36,924 nt of DNA from JANXXV01 sp038230275 (GCA_038230275.1 JBBRNO010000052.1:1-36924); one strand, 5' to 3'; counted from the stretch's first letter, positions 1 through 8,211 are shown. The notes: generated by a model not told the origin, from the sequence alone. Numbers and translations: made by a program.

Positions 1-1125
1 CTGTTGTCGGCATTCTTTTGGACCTACGCGTTGTTTCAAATTCCAGCAGGCTTCATTGTGGACCGCATTGGAATCAAGCGCGTCTACGCGGGCGCATTCC
101 TGGTGTGGTCGCTGGCTTCTGCTGCCATCGCCATGAGCCGCGGCTTGCCCGATATCCTTGGTCTTCGGCTTGTTCTGGGGCTGGCGGAAGCCGTTGGCCC
201 TATCGCGAGTCTATCTTTCATACGACGGAATTTTGCCGGATCGGAACAAGGCCTGCCCACGGCCATCTACATCGCCGGGCAGAATGCCGGACCTGCAATT
301 GGAACGCTTCTGGGCACTCTGCTGATTGACCGGTTGGGTTGGCGCTCCATGTTCGCTATCACCGGATTGGGCGCGCTGCTATGGCTCCCGTTCTGGTTAT
401 GGCTTGCTCCTAAGGACCGCGTGGTGCCGGTGCAGCCTGTTGTACCGCAGCCGGAATTGAAGCCCGCGGACATGCCGTGGCGAGCAACGATGCGGAATAA
501 AACAGTCTGGGCCATGTCGGCCAGCATCTTCCTCACTTCCTACTATTGGTTCTTTCTGCTGACTTGGGTGCCCACCTACCTCACCTCTACCCGCGGCTTT
601 ACTACGCTGGAGATGGGACGCGTGCTATCCACCCCGTTGTTCATCATGGCGGTGCTGAACATTATCGCTGGATCGATAGCGGACCGCGTGGTGAAGCGCG
701 TGGGTTCGGTGTTCAGGGTGCGGGTGCTGTTCGCCGCCGCCGGATATACCGGTGCCGCCGCGGTCTTATTGCTGCTTGTATTTCCGGGCCGCGAAGCGGT
801 ACTTCCCATTCTGCTTATCTCCGTTTGTTCTACCGGCATCGGCAATTCGAATTTCTGGGCCATCTCTCAGCATGCCCCGCCGGCGGGGATGGTGGGCCGG
901 ACCATCGGTTATCTGAATACGGTGTCGCAGATGGCAGGGGCCGCGGCCCCGCTCATTACTGGCTGGATACTGGGGCCGCAGAAACAATTCGGCATTGCGC
1001 TTTTTATTGCGGGCATTTGTCCGCTGCTGGGCGCGATTTGCTTGCTGCTAGCCGGAGCGAAAGGCCTGGAGCGCTTCAAGTCGATCTGGGCCGGTGATTT
1101 GGAACCAGCGCCGGTGATGAAATAA
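1..1125 (+). CDS. MFS transporter, ACS (sugar-acid/organic-anion) type, 5' end outside window
   Basis: The reading frame is open at base 1 and has no proper start inside the window, so the N-terminus lies upstream; about 374 residues are visible. The protein is strongly hydrophobic with repeated membrane segments. Its first visible stretch (SAFFWTYALFQIPAGFIVDR) is almost the same as residues 57-76 of the next gene, which shows that only about 55-60 residues including TM1 are missing. The 'GxxxDRxG' loop after TM2 is the MFS signature. Family knowledge: the closest group is the anion:cation symporters that move hexuronates, galactonate and similar acids. It ends 3 bp before the GTG of a paralogous MFS gene, so the two are very probably cotranscribed. 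The substrate is not evident. Confidence 0.9.
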   Translation: MLSAFFWTYALFQIPAGFIVDRIGIKRVYAGAFLVWSLASAAIAMSRGLPDILGLRLVLGLAEAVGPIASLSFIRRNFAGSEQGLPTAIYIAGQNAGPAIGTLLGTLLIDRLGWRSMFAITGLGALLWLPFWLWLAPKDRVVPVQPVVPQPELKPADMPWRATMRNKTVWAMSASIFLTSYYWFFLLTWVPTYLTSTRGFTTLEMGRVLSTPLFIMAVLNIIAGSIADRVVKRVGSVFRVRVLFAAAGYTGAAAVLLLLVFPGREAVLPILLISVCSTGIGNSNFWAISQHAPPAGMVGRTIGYLNTVSQMAGAAAPLITGWILGPQKQFGIALFIAGICPLLGAICLLLAGAKGLERFKSIWAGDLEPAPVMK

Positions 1126-1128
1126 AGC

Positions 1129-2397
1129 GTGTCCCCGTCCACCCAAACCAGCCGCCGCAAGTGGATCGTTGTCGGCTTGCTCAGCCTGGGAATGGTGATT
1201 GCATACGTGGACCGGGCGAATCTATCAGTCGTCCTGACGCTGCCCGAGTTCCGCAACGCTTTTCACCCCACCGATGCGGAGCGCGGGTTCCTCAACTCGG
1301 CCTTCTTCTGGACCTACGCGCTGTTGCAGATTCCGGCCGGCTGGGTGGTGGATCGATACGGAGTGAAGATTCCGTATGCCATCGGTTTTCTGCTGTGGAC
1401 GGTGTTTTCCGCGCTGACTGGAATGGTGCAATCCACCGGCCAACTCATTGGACTGCGATTTCTTCTGGGCGCCGGAGAATCCATTGTTGGCCCCGCAAGT
1501 CTGCGCTGGATCCGCTTCCACTGTCGCGAGCAGGAAAGAGGGCTGGCGGTCGGGATCTATCTTGCAGGCGCCAAGATCGGCCCCGCCATTGGTGTTCCAG
1601 TAACCGCGTTGCTGATCGGCTCCTTCGGCTGGCGGATTATGTTTTTGATCGCCGGCGGTGCAGGCTTGCTGTGGCTGGTTGCGTGGCTGCTACTGGTGAA
1701 GGACGACGACCGGCAGTTGGAAGCGGCGGCGAACTCTGCATCCTCCACCCCATCCGTTCCTTTCGGGCAACTAATGGCCAGCCCGGTAATGTGGGGCATT
1801 CTGTTAGGCACGTTCTGCTACAGTTACTTTCTCTTCTTCTGTGTCACCTGGATGCCCGCGTATTTTGTGGAATACCGTCATCTCTCGCTGAACTCCATGG
1901 GCCTTTACACCATGTTCAGCTTCGGCGGAATGGCGATAGTAGCCACGCTTTCCGGTTGGGCGGCTGACCGCATGATTCAACGCGGCAGCGATGCGGTGAA
2001 GGTGCGCAAGGGGTTCACCATCATGGGATTCGTTCTTGCGTCCACGGAGTTGATCGGCGGCATGACGGAATCGCAGCCGGTAGCGTTGTTTTTCGCCATT
2101 TTTTCGCTGGCCGGACTGGGGCTGGCGACCGCCAACTTCTGGGCGCTGACGCAGACGATGATTCCGGGAGCCGCCATCGGGCGTATTTCCGGTCTGCAGA
2201 ATTGCGCTTCCAATCTTTCGGGAATTGTGGCGCCCATCCTCAGTGGCTGGCTCAAGCAGACTACCGGAAGCTACACCGCCCCCATGCAGGCCATCTGGAT
2301 TTTCCTGATCGTAGGAATCTTTTGCTACTCCGTGCTGGTGCGTCCGCGGTATTTGCCCGCTACTTCACCGCCACAATCGAAATCTGTTCCAGCGTAG
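1129..2397 (+). CDS. MFS transporter, ACS (sugar-acid/organic-anion) type
   Basis: A 422-residue inner-membrane symporter with about 12 hydrophobic segments, the normal length for the family. It starts with GTG three bases after the stop of the upstream MFS gene, which implies translational coupling. The N-terminus (RRKW followed by TM1, then YVDRANLS around residues 26-33) and the WVVDRYGVK loop around residues 71-79 are typical of anion:cation symporters for hexuronates and galactonate. It is a tandem paralogue of the preceding gene, so the pair may be a duplication with divided substrate range, or possibly a heteromeric or regulatory pair (inference). Its last 38 bases overlap tail to tail with the RidA-repeat gene on the other strand. 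Confidence 0.93.
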   Translation: MSPSTQTSRRKWIVVGLLSLGMVIAYVDRANLSVVLTLPEFRNAFHPTDAERGFLNSAFFWTYALLQIPAGWVVDRYGVKIPYAIGFLLWTVFSALTGMVQSTGQLIGLRFLLGAGESIVGPASLRWIRFHCREQERGLAVGIYLAGAKIGPAIGVPVTALLIGSFGWRIMFLIAGGAGLLWLVAWLLLVKDDDRQLEAAANSASSTPSVPFGQLMASPVMWGILLGTFCYSYFLFFCVTWMPAYFVEYRHLSLNSMGLYTMFSFGGMAIVATLSGWAADRMIQRGSDAVKVRKGFTIMGFVLASTELIGGMTESQPVALFFAIFSLAGLGLATANFWALTQTMIPGAAIGRISGLQNCASNLSGIVAPILSGWLKQTTGSYTAPMQAIWIFLIVGIFCYSVLVRPRYLPATSPPQSKSVPA

Positions 2398-3559
2398 GCC
2401 AGCGCCCTTCGGCATCGGCTTTGCGCTCGCCTGGCGGCGCTTGCTGCACGGTTGTGCGCGACGGCATCACGCCGTCCACGAAGTATTGGGTGTACACGCG
2501 GTTCAGCGCCGGGAAATCACTCAGGTTATCCAGATACACGTTGCTGGCCACCACGTTTGAGAAGTCCATCCCCGCCTCTTCCAACCCGTCCAGCAGATTG
2601 CGCATGGTTTGCCGCAGCTGGTGCTCCACCGTGGACGCATAAATTCCACTCTTCGGCCCGGGAATGAAACCTGATTTCGCGGAACAATACAGCGTGTCGC
2701 CCGCAAAGACGCAAGGGCTCGCCGTGTCGCTGGGGGGCATGTTCCGGGGCCTCACGGCGCGCCGCTGCTGCAAGTTCCGCACAGCGATGCCGCTGAATTC
2801 GATGTTCGCGCCATTCGGCAATTCGTTCACGCGGATGGTTGCGCGCGCCGGTGTATTGCCGAACTCGAAATGGCTGGCGTACACCTTGTTCATCACGCCC
2901 ATCGGCATTTTGTCGGTGAGGTAAGGATTCACGAACACCAGGTTCTGGTAATCCATTCCCGCCGCTTGCAGTGTCTGGCGCATGCGATTCATGGCTAGCT
3001 CCACCTGTGCGGCGGGGTCTTCCGGTATCGTTCCAGTCTTAATATCCCGGCCCAGGAAACCCGAAAGAAACAACCTCTCGCCTACCAGAATGCCCGGAGC
3101 CAGCGGCGAGATGGCCGGGTAGCCGGCTGGCGCCACCCTTATCTTTCGCGAAAGATCCCGCACTGCCACCGCACTCACTTCCACCGGTGTTCCGGGCACG
3201 GCCGCTACTCCAATGGTGGATCGCGCAGGTGGATTAGTGGGGAAAAACTCCTTCCATACCAGATTCAACGTGTCTTCTTTCTTGGCATCCGTCAAATAGA
3301 CCTGCGCCATCACGACGTGCTCCATCGTCAATCCGGAGCCTTCCACAATGGCCTTGATACTGGTGAAGCACTGGCGCAGTTGATCGTCCATGGATGCGGG
3401 TATCGATCCATCCGCCTTCTTTGCGCCCTGCCCTGAGACGTAGAGGAATTCTCCAACGGTGAGACCCGGGCTGTAGGGACCACCCGTGGCGCCGAACACT
3501 TTCTTCTCGGCGGCGTATGCCGGCAAGAACAACGCGAGGATACAAATGAGTAATCGCAT
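2360..3559 (-). CDS. Secreted triple RidA (YjgF/Rid) domain protein
   Basis: A 399-residue protein with a short N-terminal signal peptide (residues 1-16, ending PAYAA). Three RidA-like domains follow at about 20-135, 141-263 and 270-399. Family knowledge: RidA proteins are normally single cytoplasmic domains of about 130 residues that form trimers and hydrolyse reactive enamine/imine intermediates, using a conserved Arg. All three repeats keep that Arg context: PARSTIGV (R113), PARATIRV (R239) and PSRTTVQQ (R368). A single chain could therefore fold as a pseudo-trimer. An exported version is unusual because enamines arise mainly from cytoplasmic PLP enzymes. It overlaps the 3' end of the MFS gene by 38 bases and is divergent from the amidohydrolase gene at 3652. 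Confidence 0.85.
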   Translation of the reverse strand: MRLLICILALFLPAYAAEKKVFGATGGPYSPGLTVGEFLYVSGQGAKKADGSIPASMDDQLRQCFTSIKAIVEGSGLTMEHVVMAQVYLTDAKKEDTLNLVWKEFFPTNPPARSTIGVAAVPGTPVEVSAVAVRDLSRKIRVAPAGYPAISPLAPGILVGERLFLSGFLGRDIKTGTIPEDPAAQVELAMNRMRQTLQAAGMDYQNLVFVNPYLTDKMPMGVMNKVYASHFEFGNTPARATIRVNELPNGANIEFSGIAVRNLQQRRAVRPRNMPPSDTASPCVFAGDTLYCSAKSGFIPGPKSGIYASTVEHQLRQTMRNLLDGLEEAGMDFSNVVASNVYLDNLSDFPALNRVYTQYFVDGVMPSRTTVQQAPPGERKADAEGRWPTLEQISIVAVK

Positions 3560-3591
3560 GACTAGGCCTGAGGATACAAAATCGCGGCGCG

Positions 3592-3613
3592 TCGATCAAG
3601 TTTCGATCAAGTT
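3592..3613. repeat. Perfect 11-bp tandem direct repeat (candidate operator)
   Basis: TCGATCAAGTT occurs twice with no spacer (3592-3602 and 3603-3613). The period is close to one helical turn, so both copies face the same side of the DNA. The second copy overlaps the putative -35 box of the amidohydrolase operon. That placement suggests a binding site for a repressor or activator, but no cognate regulator is identified. Confidence 0.55.
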
Positions 3614-3640
3614 GGCACTTTGCGCTTCCAGTTTGATACC
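3612..3640 (+). promoter_or_regulatory. Putative sigma70 promoter of the amidohydrolase/enolase/epimerase operon
   Basis: TTGGCA at 3612-3617, a 17-base spacer, then GATACC at 3635-3640. The spacing is ideal, the -35 is close to consensus and the -10 is weaker. Transcription would start near 3646-3648, only a few bases before the GTG at 3652, so the mRNA could be leaderless or nearly so. This is pattern matching only. Confidence 0.35.
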
Positions 3641-3651
3641 CTCGATCTATT

Positions 3652-4569
3652 GTGTTTTCGAATCGACGCACATTTCTAGCGCAAGCGGCGGCTGGGCTCT
3701 TGGAAGGGCAGAAGAACCGTCTGATTATTGATACTCATCTGGAAGTCTGGACCTTCGATCCCAAGTTTCCGTTCCATCATCCCGAACGTCCTGACCTGAA
3801 GCGGGTTCCGGTAGAGGCGCCCATCGAGAACCAGGTGCAGCAGATGAAGGATTTCGGGCTACGCTACACGGTGCTGGTGAATCCACGATTTTTTGGTTGG
3901 GACAATTCGTACATCGATCACTCACTGCATCGCTATCCAAATCTGTTCGTCGCGCATGGGCTGCTGAATCCGGAAGATCCGAAGATTGTAGATAATCTGC
4001 GTTACTGGATCAAGGAGCGCGGGTTTCAAGGGATGCGTTTCAGTCCGATCTATCACCCCAAGTCCACCTGGCTGAACTCAAAAGAGCACTATCCGTTATG
4101 GCGGGAAGCGGAAAAGCTGGGAGCAGTTTTCAACTATTACATCCTTCCGCACCAGATGCCGATGCTGGAGGACATGGCTGGACGTTTCCCGGGAGTGAAG
4201 ATCGTGATCGACCATCTGGGCAAGCCGGATCTGCATTCGGCCGACCCGTGGCCGGAGTTCCGGAATATGTTCCGCCTGAAACGATTTCCGCAAGTGTGGG
4301 TCAGCGCGTCAGAGCCCTATGAACTTTCCCTGGGCAAAGACTTTCCCTACACAGACACGATTCCGTTTTTCAAAGCGACGTACGAAGAATTCGGCGGGAA
4401 ACAGATCATCTGGGGCACCGGCTATCCGCGCCCGCGCTGGGAATTGCCGATGGATAAAGAACTCGAATTTGTAGACAAGGCCCTCGCGTTCTATTCAGAC
4501 TCAGATCGAAAACTGATTCTAGGTGAGAACGCGTTGCGCATCTGGAAGTTTCCGGGCCAACCGAAATGA
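3652..4569 (+). CDS. Amidohydrolase-2 family protein (TIM-barrel hydrolase) with altered metal motif
   Basis: A 305-residue protein starting with GTG; the N-terminus (NRRTFLAQAAAG) looks like a short Tat-type signal. The fold is the amidohydrolase-2 / L-fuconolactonase-like TIM barrel: DTHLEVW at residues 27-33, LPHQ with H167, IDHLGKPD with H188, and WGTGYPR at 254-260 near the end. Family members usually have HxH after strand 1 and WGSDxP with a catalytic Asp near the C-terminus. Here the second His is Glu (E31) and the Asp position is Gly. It therefore belongs to a variant subfamily or has changed chemistry; lactone or amide hydrolysis is only inferred. The stop overlaps the ATG of the next gene (ATGA), so the two are translationally coupled. 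Confidence 0.85.
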   Translation: MFSNRRTFLAQAAAGLLEGQKNRLIIDTHLEVWTFDPKFPFHHPERPDLKRVPVEAPIENQVQQMKDFGLRYTVLVNPRFFGWDNSYIDHSLHRYPNLFVAHGLLNPEDPKIVDNLRYWIKERGFQGMRFSPIYHPKSTWLNSKEHYPLWREAEKLGAVFNYYILPHQMPMLEDMAGRFPGVKIVIDHLGKPDLHSADPWPEFRNMFRLKRFPQVWVSASEPYELSLGKDFPYTDTIPFFKATYEEFGGKQIIWGTGYPRPRWELPMDKELEFVDKALAFYSDSDRKLILGENALRIWKFPGQPK

Positions 4570-5672
4570 AGATTGAAAGCGTAGTGCTAACGCACGTCAC
4601 CGTGCCGCTGGTGGAGCCGTTCCGCATCAGCTCCGGCGCCGTTGCATCCAAGGATGGGATTGTCGTTGAGTTGCATTCCGGCGGATTGACCGGCTATGGA
4701 GAATCCTCGCCCATGTCGGGGAGCTTTTATTCGGGCGATACGCCGGCGCAGTCGTGGCAGGAACTCTGCAACGTGGTGGTGCCGGCCATCATGGGCCAGA
4801 CGTTCGATGGTCCGGAAGAGTGGAATGCGGCGCTGGACAAACTGCCCGCGGGCAACTTCACCAAGACCGGTGTAGAGACAGCGTTCTGGGACCTGGCGGC
4901 ACAGGAACAGCAAATGCCTCTGCATACGCTGTTGGGCGGCACTTCCGCGCAAGTGAAGTCAGGACTGGCAGTGGGTCTGTATGAGGATTTGGATAAGATG
5001 CTGGCCACCATGGAGCGATATCTGGTGGATGGCTATCATCGGGTGAAGCTGAAGATTGAGCCGGGGCACGACGTAGAAATTGTAAAGGCCGCCCGGAAGC
5101 GCTTTGGGGACATCCCGTTGTTCGTGGATGCGAACGGCGCTTACTCGCTGCAACATTTGGACGTGTTCCGCGCGCTGGATGAGTTTGATTTGATGATGTT
5201 CGAACAGCCATTTGGCAAGGACGCCCTGGAAGACATGGCCATATTGCAGCGGGCCGTCCGAACGCCTGTCTGCCTGGACGAGAGCCTGGACACCGCGGAA
5301 CAACTGCGGCGCGCGATCGAGCTAAAGAGTTTTCGCATTGCGAACTTCAAAATTCAACGGATCGGTGGATTTCACAACGCTCTGCGGATGATCCGAATTT
5401 GCCGTGAGAATGGAGTGCAGGCGTGGGTGGGCACCATGCCCGAATTAGGCATTGGCCAAGCGCAGGGCGCCGCACTGGCTTCCCTGGACGGCTTTGTTTT
5501 CCCCACCGATGTGGAGGCCAGCACGCGCTGGTTTCAAGACGATATTATTTCCCCGTTTCTTCAGGTCCGAAATGGATACATTGATTTGCCGGCAGCCCCG
5601 GGCCTGGGCTATGCCGTCGATCCGCAGAAGCTGTTGAAATACCAATTGGCGCGCCGCGCATTTCCCTCCTAA
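4566..5672 (+). CDS. Enolase-superfamily enzyme, NSAR/OSBS (N-acylamino-acid racemase) type
   Basis: A 368-residue cytoplasmic enzyme of the mandelate racemase/muconate-lactonizing superfamily. The catalytic set is complete: KLK (K161, K163) on strand 2, metal ligands D188 (FVDAN), E213 (FEQP) and D238 (CLDES), and base K262 in FKIQRIGG. The Lys/Lys pair, the length and the spacing match N-succinylamino-acid racemase / o-succinylbenzoate synthase enzymes. No menaquinone genes are nearby, so racemisation of an N-acylated amino acid, dipeptide epimerisation or a related acid-sugar reaction is more likely than MenC function (inference). The ATG overlaps the stop of the amidohydrolase, and the next gene starts 5 bases after its own stop. 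The trio reads as one pathway. Confidence 0.87.
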   Translation: MKIESVVLTHVTVPLVEPFRISSGAVASKDGIVVELHSGGLTGYGESSPMSGSFYSGDTPAQSWQELCNVVVPAIMGQTFDGPEEWNAALDKLPAGNFTKTGVETAFWDLAAQEQQMPLHTLLGGTSAQVKSGLAVGLYEDLDKMLATMERYLVDGYHRVKLKIEPGHDVEIVKAARKRFGDIPLFVDANGAYSLQHLDVFRALDEFDLMMFEQPFGKDALEDMAILQRAVRTPVCLDESLDTAEQLRRAIELKSFRIANFKIQRIGGFHNALRMIRICRENGVQAWVGTMPELGIGQAQGAALASLDGFVFPTDVEASTRWFQDDIISPFLQVRNGYIDLPAAPGLGYAVDPQKLLKYQLARRAFPS

Positions 5673-5677
5673 CCAAT

Positions 5678-6625
5678 ATGAAAAGACGAACGTTTCTCGC
5701 CTCTCTCGCAGCCACGATGGCTTACACCGCCAACCGGCTTCCAGCAAACAAGAATATCAAGTGGGCCGTCAGCGCGGGCCTGTGGTCGCACTATCCGCCA
5801 GGTCCATTCACCGACATTCTGGATGTGATGCGCGACACCGGCTTCATCGGCGTCCGGCTCACCGGCTACCCAGGCATCCTGAAGACTTACAGCATGACTG
5901 CGCAGCAGTTGGAGAAGGAGATTTCGAAGAGAAATCTCTCCGTAGCCACAATATCCTTTGGCGGCCCGGTGCATGATGCCTCCCAGCACAAGAAGGTTGT
6001 GGCTAATGCGCGTGAGGCGATGAAGTTCCTGGAGACGTTCGGCGCCAAGCACCTGGTGGTGTTTCCCCCAGGCCGCATGAAGGCCGGTGAAGACGTGGAT
6101 ACCGGGTTTCGCAACATGTGCAAGGGGTTCAATCTGATTGGCGAAGCGGCAGGCGAGATGGGATTCCGCGCCGGTGTGCATAATCATCTGGACGAGATGG
6201 TGGAAGGTCCGGCGGAGGTGGATAAGTGCATGGAGCTTACCGATCCGAAGCTCTTCAATTTTTCTCCGGATACGGGACATCTGCACCTGGGCGGTTCAGA
6301 CGTGGTGAAAATGTACCAGAAATACAAGAGCCGCCTGATCTTCATGGATTACAAAGACGCGCGTTGGACCAAGCCCGCCGAGGACCTGGTGCTTCCCAAC
6401 GGGAAGGTTCACAAGAAAGATTCCTCAGAGGCGAAGTTCTTTGACAGCATTTACGACCTTGGTGATGGCCAGATCGATTTCCCCGCCTGCCACCGTGTGT
6501 TGAAAGAGATCAACTACAAAGGTTGGAACTGTGTGGACTTGGACCGCACGCGGAAAGGACCGCGCGCCAGCTATGAACATTGCGGCCAATACATTGTGAA
6601 CCGGCTGGAATCGATCTACGTCTAG
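5678..6625 (+). CDS. Sugar phosphate isomerase/epimerase-like TIM-barrel protein (Xyl_isom-like/AP endonuclease 2 fold)
   Basis: A 315-residue protein with a Tat-like N-terminus (KRRTFLASLAAT) and a mature TIM barrel beginning at about residue 27 (IKWAVSAGLW). Segments typical of the IolE / xylose-isomerase-like barrel are visible: GVHNHLDEMVEG at about 166-177 and FSPDTGHLHLGG at about 195-206, supplying His and Asp/Glu residues for a divalent metal. Members isomerise or epimerise sugars or ketoacids; the substrate is unknown here. The predicted export signal is unusual for phosphate-sugar work and points to an unphosphorylated periplasmic substrate or a lipid-linked role (inference). It starts 5 bases after the racemase-like gene. 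Its TAG shares the palindrome CTAG with the stop of the convergent PQQ dehydrogenase. Confidence 0.85.
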   Translation: MKRRTFLASLAATMAYTANRLPANKNIKWAVSAGLWSHYPPGPFTDILDVMRDTGFIGVRLTGYPGILKTYSMTAQQLEKEISKRNLSVATISFGGPVHDASQHKKVVANAREAMKFLETFGAKHLVVFPPGRMKAGEDVDTGFRNMCKGFNLIGEAAGEMGFRAGVHNHLDEMVEGPAEVDKCMELTDPKLFNFSPDTGHLHLGGSDVVKMYQKYKSRLIFMDYKDARWTKPAEDLVLPNGKVHKKDSSEAKFFDSIYDLGDGQIDFPACHRVLKEINYKGWNCVDLDRTRKGPRASYEHCGQYIVNRLESIYV

Positions 6626-8211
6626 TCCGGCAACGTAAACGCGTACACGTGATCGACGGCCGCGGCCAGCACATACTGCTTGCCATCCAGCGTGAAGGTG
6701 ATGGGAGGATTGGTGACGCTGGCCTGCAGCTTGGCGTGCCAAAGCGGCTTTCCGTTTGCCGGATCGAAGGCAACCAGATTCTTGGACGGATCGCCGGAAA
6801 ACAGCAGGTTTCCCGCCGTGGTCAGCAAGTTGGATATCGAACCGCCAGGCCCTGGAAACGTGTGTGTCCAGCGGACGTCTCCGTTGCGATAATCAATGGC
6901 GCGCAGAGACGACTTCGCAAACACGCTGCTTTCCCTGCCCCCATACCCTTCCGGCTTTTCATCGGTGTCCGTCAAATAGTAAACGCTATGAGATTCCACA
7001 GCGCTTACATAGAGCAAACCGGTGTCTGGATTAAAGGCCGGCGACTGCCAGTTGGTGCCGCCGGTTCCATTTGGACTCACTAACGTTCCGTCCGTTTTCG
7101 GATCCTTGTCCGGATTCGGAATCGGCTGTCCCCGTTCGTCCAACCCTTTAGACCAGTTGATGGAAATGTATGGCTTCGAGATCAGGTTCTTGCCAGTCTC
7201 GCGGTCCAAAAGGAAGAAGTATCCGTTGCGCGCCGCCTGCGCCAGCAGCTTCCGCGGCTTGCCCTGAAAATCCGCGTCAAAAATTACCGGTGTATTCACG
7301 CCATCCCAATCGTGTGTGTCATGTGGCGACGTTTGAAAATACCAAACCAGCTTGCCGGTATCGGCCTTCAGCGCCACAATCGAACAGGTCCAAAGATCGG
7401 AGCCTACCCTGCCCTGCCCCGCGTGGACAGGGTTCGGGTTGCCCGTCGCCCAATAAAGCAGATTCAGCTTTGGATCGTAGGTGCCAGGCATCCACGTCAT
7501 TCCACCGCCGTGCGCCATGGCCTCGGGATTGGGCCACGTTTCAGACCCAGGCTCTCCGGGTTTCGGCGACGTATTCCAACGCCACAACACTTTGCCGTCC
7601 TCGGGGCTGCGCGCTTCCAGAAAGCCGGGTACGTCCAGCGAATCGCCTCCGACGCCAACAATTACCTGCTCACCGACAACAAGAGGCGCCGGCGTGGAAA
7701 AGTATTGCTGCTTCACATCCGCAATCTCTACGCTCCACCGCAGCTTGCCTGTGACTTTGTTCAAGCACACAAGGTAGTTGTCCGGGGTCTCAAAGTAAAC
7801 GCTGTTGCGGTAGATAGCCACGCCGCGATTTCCAATGTGAATGCCGCCTTTGGTCTCCCATCGGAAGTGCCAGATTTCGCGGCCCGTGCGAGCATCCAGC
7901 GCCCAGGCGTGGTCCGGCATGGTGATGTACAAAATGCCATCCACCATCAGCGGCGTGCCTTTGATCTGAACTCCAAACGGATTGCCCCCCGATCCAACAT
8001 CGGTCCGCGCAACCCACGCCATGCTCAGGTTCTTCACGTTGCCGGAATTGATCTGTTTCAGTTGGCTGTAGCGGCGGCCGGAATAGTCGCCATTGAAACT
8101 TGGCCAGCTGCCGGTCAAAGGTTGCAGCAGCCGGGCCGGGTCAAGCGGCTGCGCCGGCAATGTGGCTGCGATGGAAAGTAATAGCGAAACGGCCGAAATT
8201 GATGCCCTCAC
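6622..8211 (-). CDS. PQQ-dependent dehydrogenase (quinoprotein), periplasmic
   Basis: A 529-residue protein with a Sec signal peptide (residues 1-21, ending LPAQ) and an eight-bladed PQQ beta-propeller. The N-terminal GSWPSFNGDYSGRRYSQLKQI and repeated 'G(K/R)xxW' tryptophan-docking motifs mark the blades. The Ca/PQQ site region shows ATGNPNPV and PHDTHDWDGV, which carries the probable catalytic Asp. The family oxidises alcohols or aldoses in the periplasm and passes electrons to cytochrome c. It starts with GTG, overlapping the stop of the upstream cytochrome c gene as GTGA, so enzyme and electron acceptor are made together. It is paralogous to the PQQ domain of the fused protein at 24697-27066. 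Confidence 0.93.
   Translation of the reverse strand: MRASISAVSLLLSIAATLPAQPLDPARLLQPLTGSWPSFNGDYSGRRYSQLKQINSGNVKNLSMAWVARTDVGSGGNPFGVQIKGTPLMVDGILYITMPDHAWALDARTGREIWHFRWETKGGIHIGNRGVAIYRNSVYFETPDNYLVCLNKVTGKLRWSVEIADVKQQYFSTPAPLVVGEQVIVGVGGDSLDVPGFLEARSPEDGKVLWRWNTSPKPGEPGSETWPNPEAMAHGGGMTWMPGTYDPKLNLLYWATGNPNPVHAGQGRVGSDLWTCSIVALKADTGKLVWYFQTSPHDTHDWDGVNTPVIFDADFQGKPRKLLAQAARNGYFFLLDRETGKNLISKPYISINWSKGLDERGQPIPNPDKDPKTDGTLVSPNGTGGTNWQSPAFNPDTGLLYVSAVESHSVYYLTDTDEKPEGYGGRESSVFAKSSLRAIDYRNGDVRWTHTFPGPGGSISNLLTTAGNLLFSGDPSKNLVAFDPANGKPLWHAKLQASVTNPPITFTLDGKQYVLAAAVDHVYAFTLPD

Noticed and set aside
4566..5672. Naming the enolase-superfamily gene menC
   Set aside because: NSAR and OSBS share the same catalytic residues, and no menaquinone gene is nearby to support that function.
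7312..8181. A 289-codon + strand frame opposite the PQQ dehydrogenase
   Set aside because: Antisense shadow of a gene with unmistakable propeller motifs; Arg/His/Ala-rich low-information translation.
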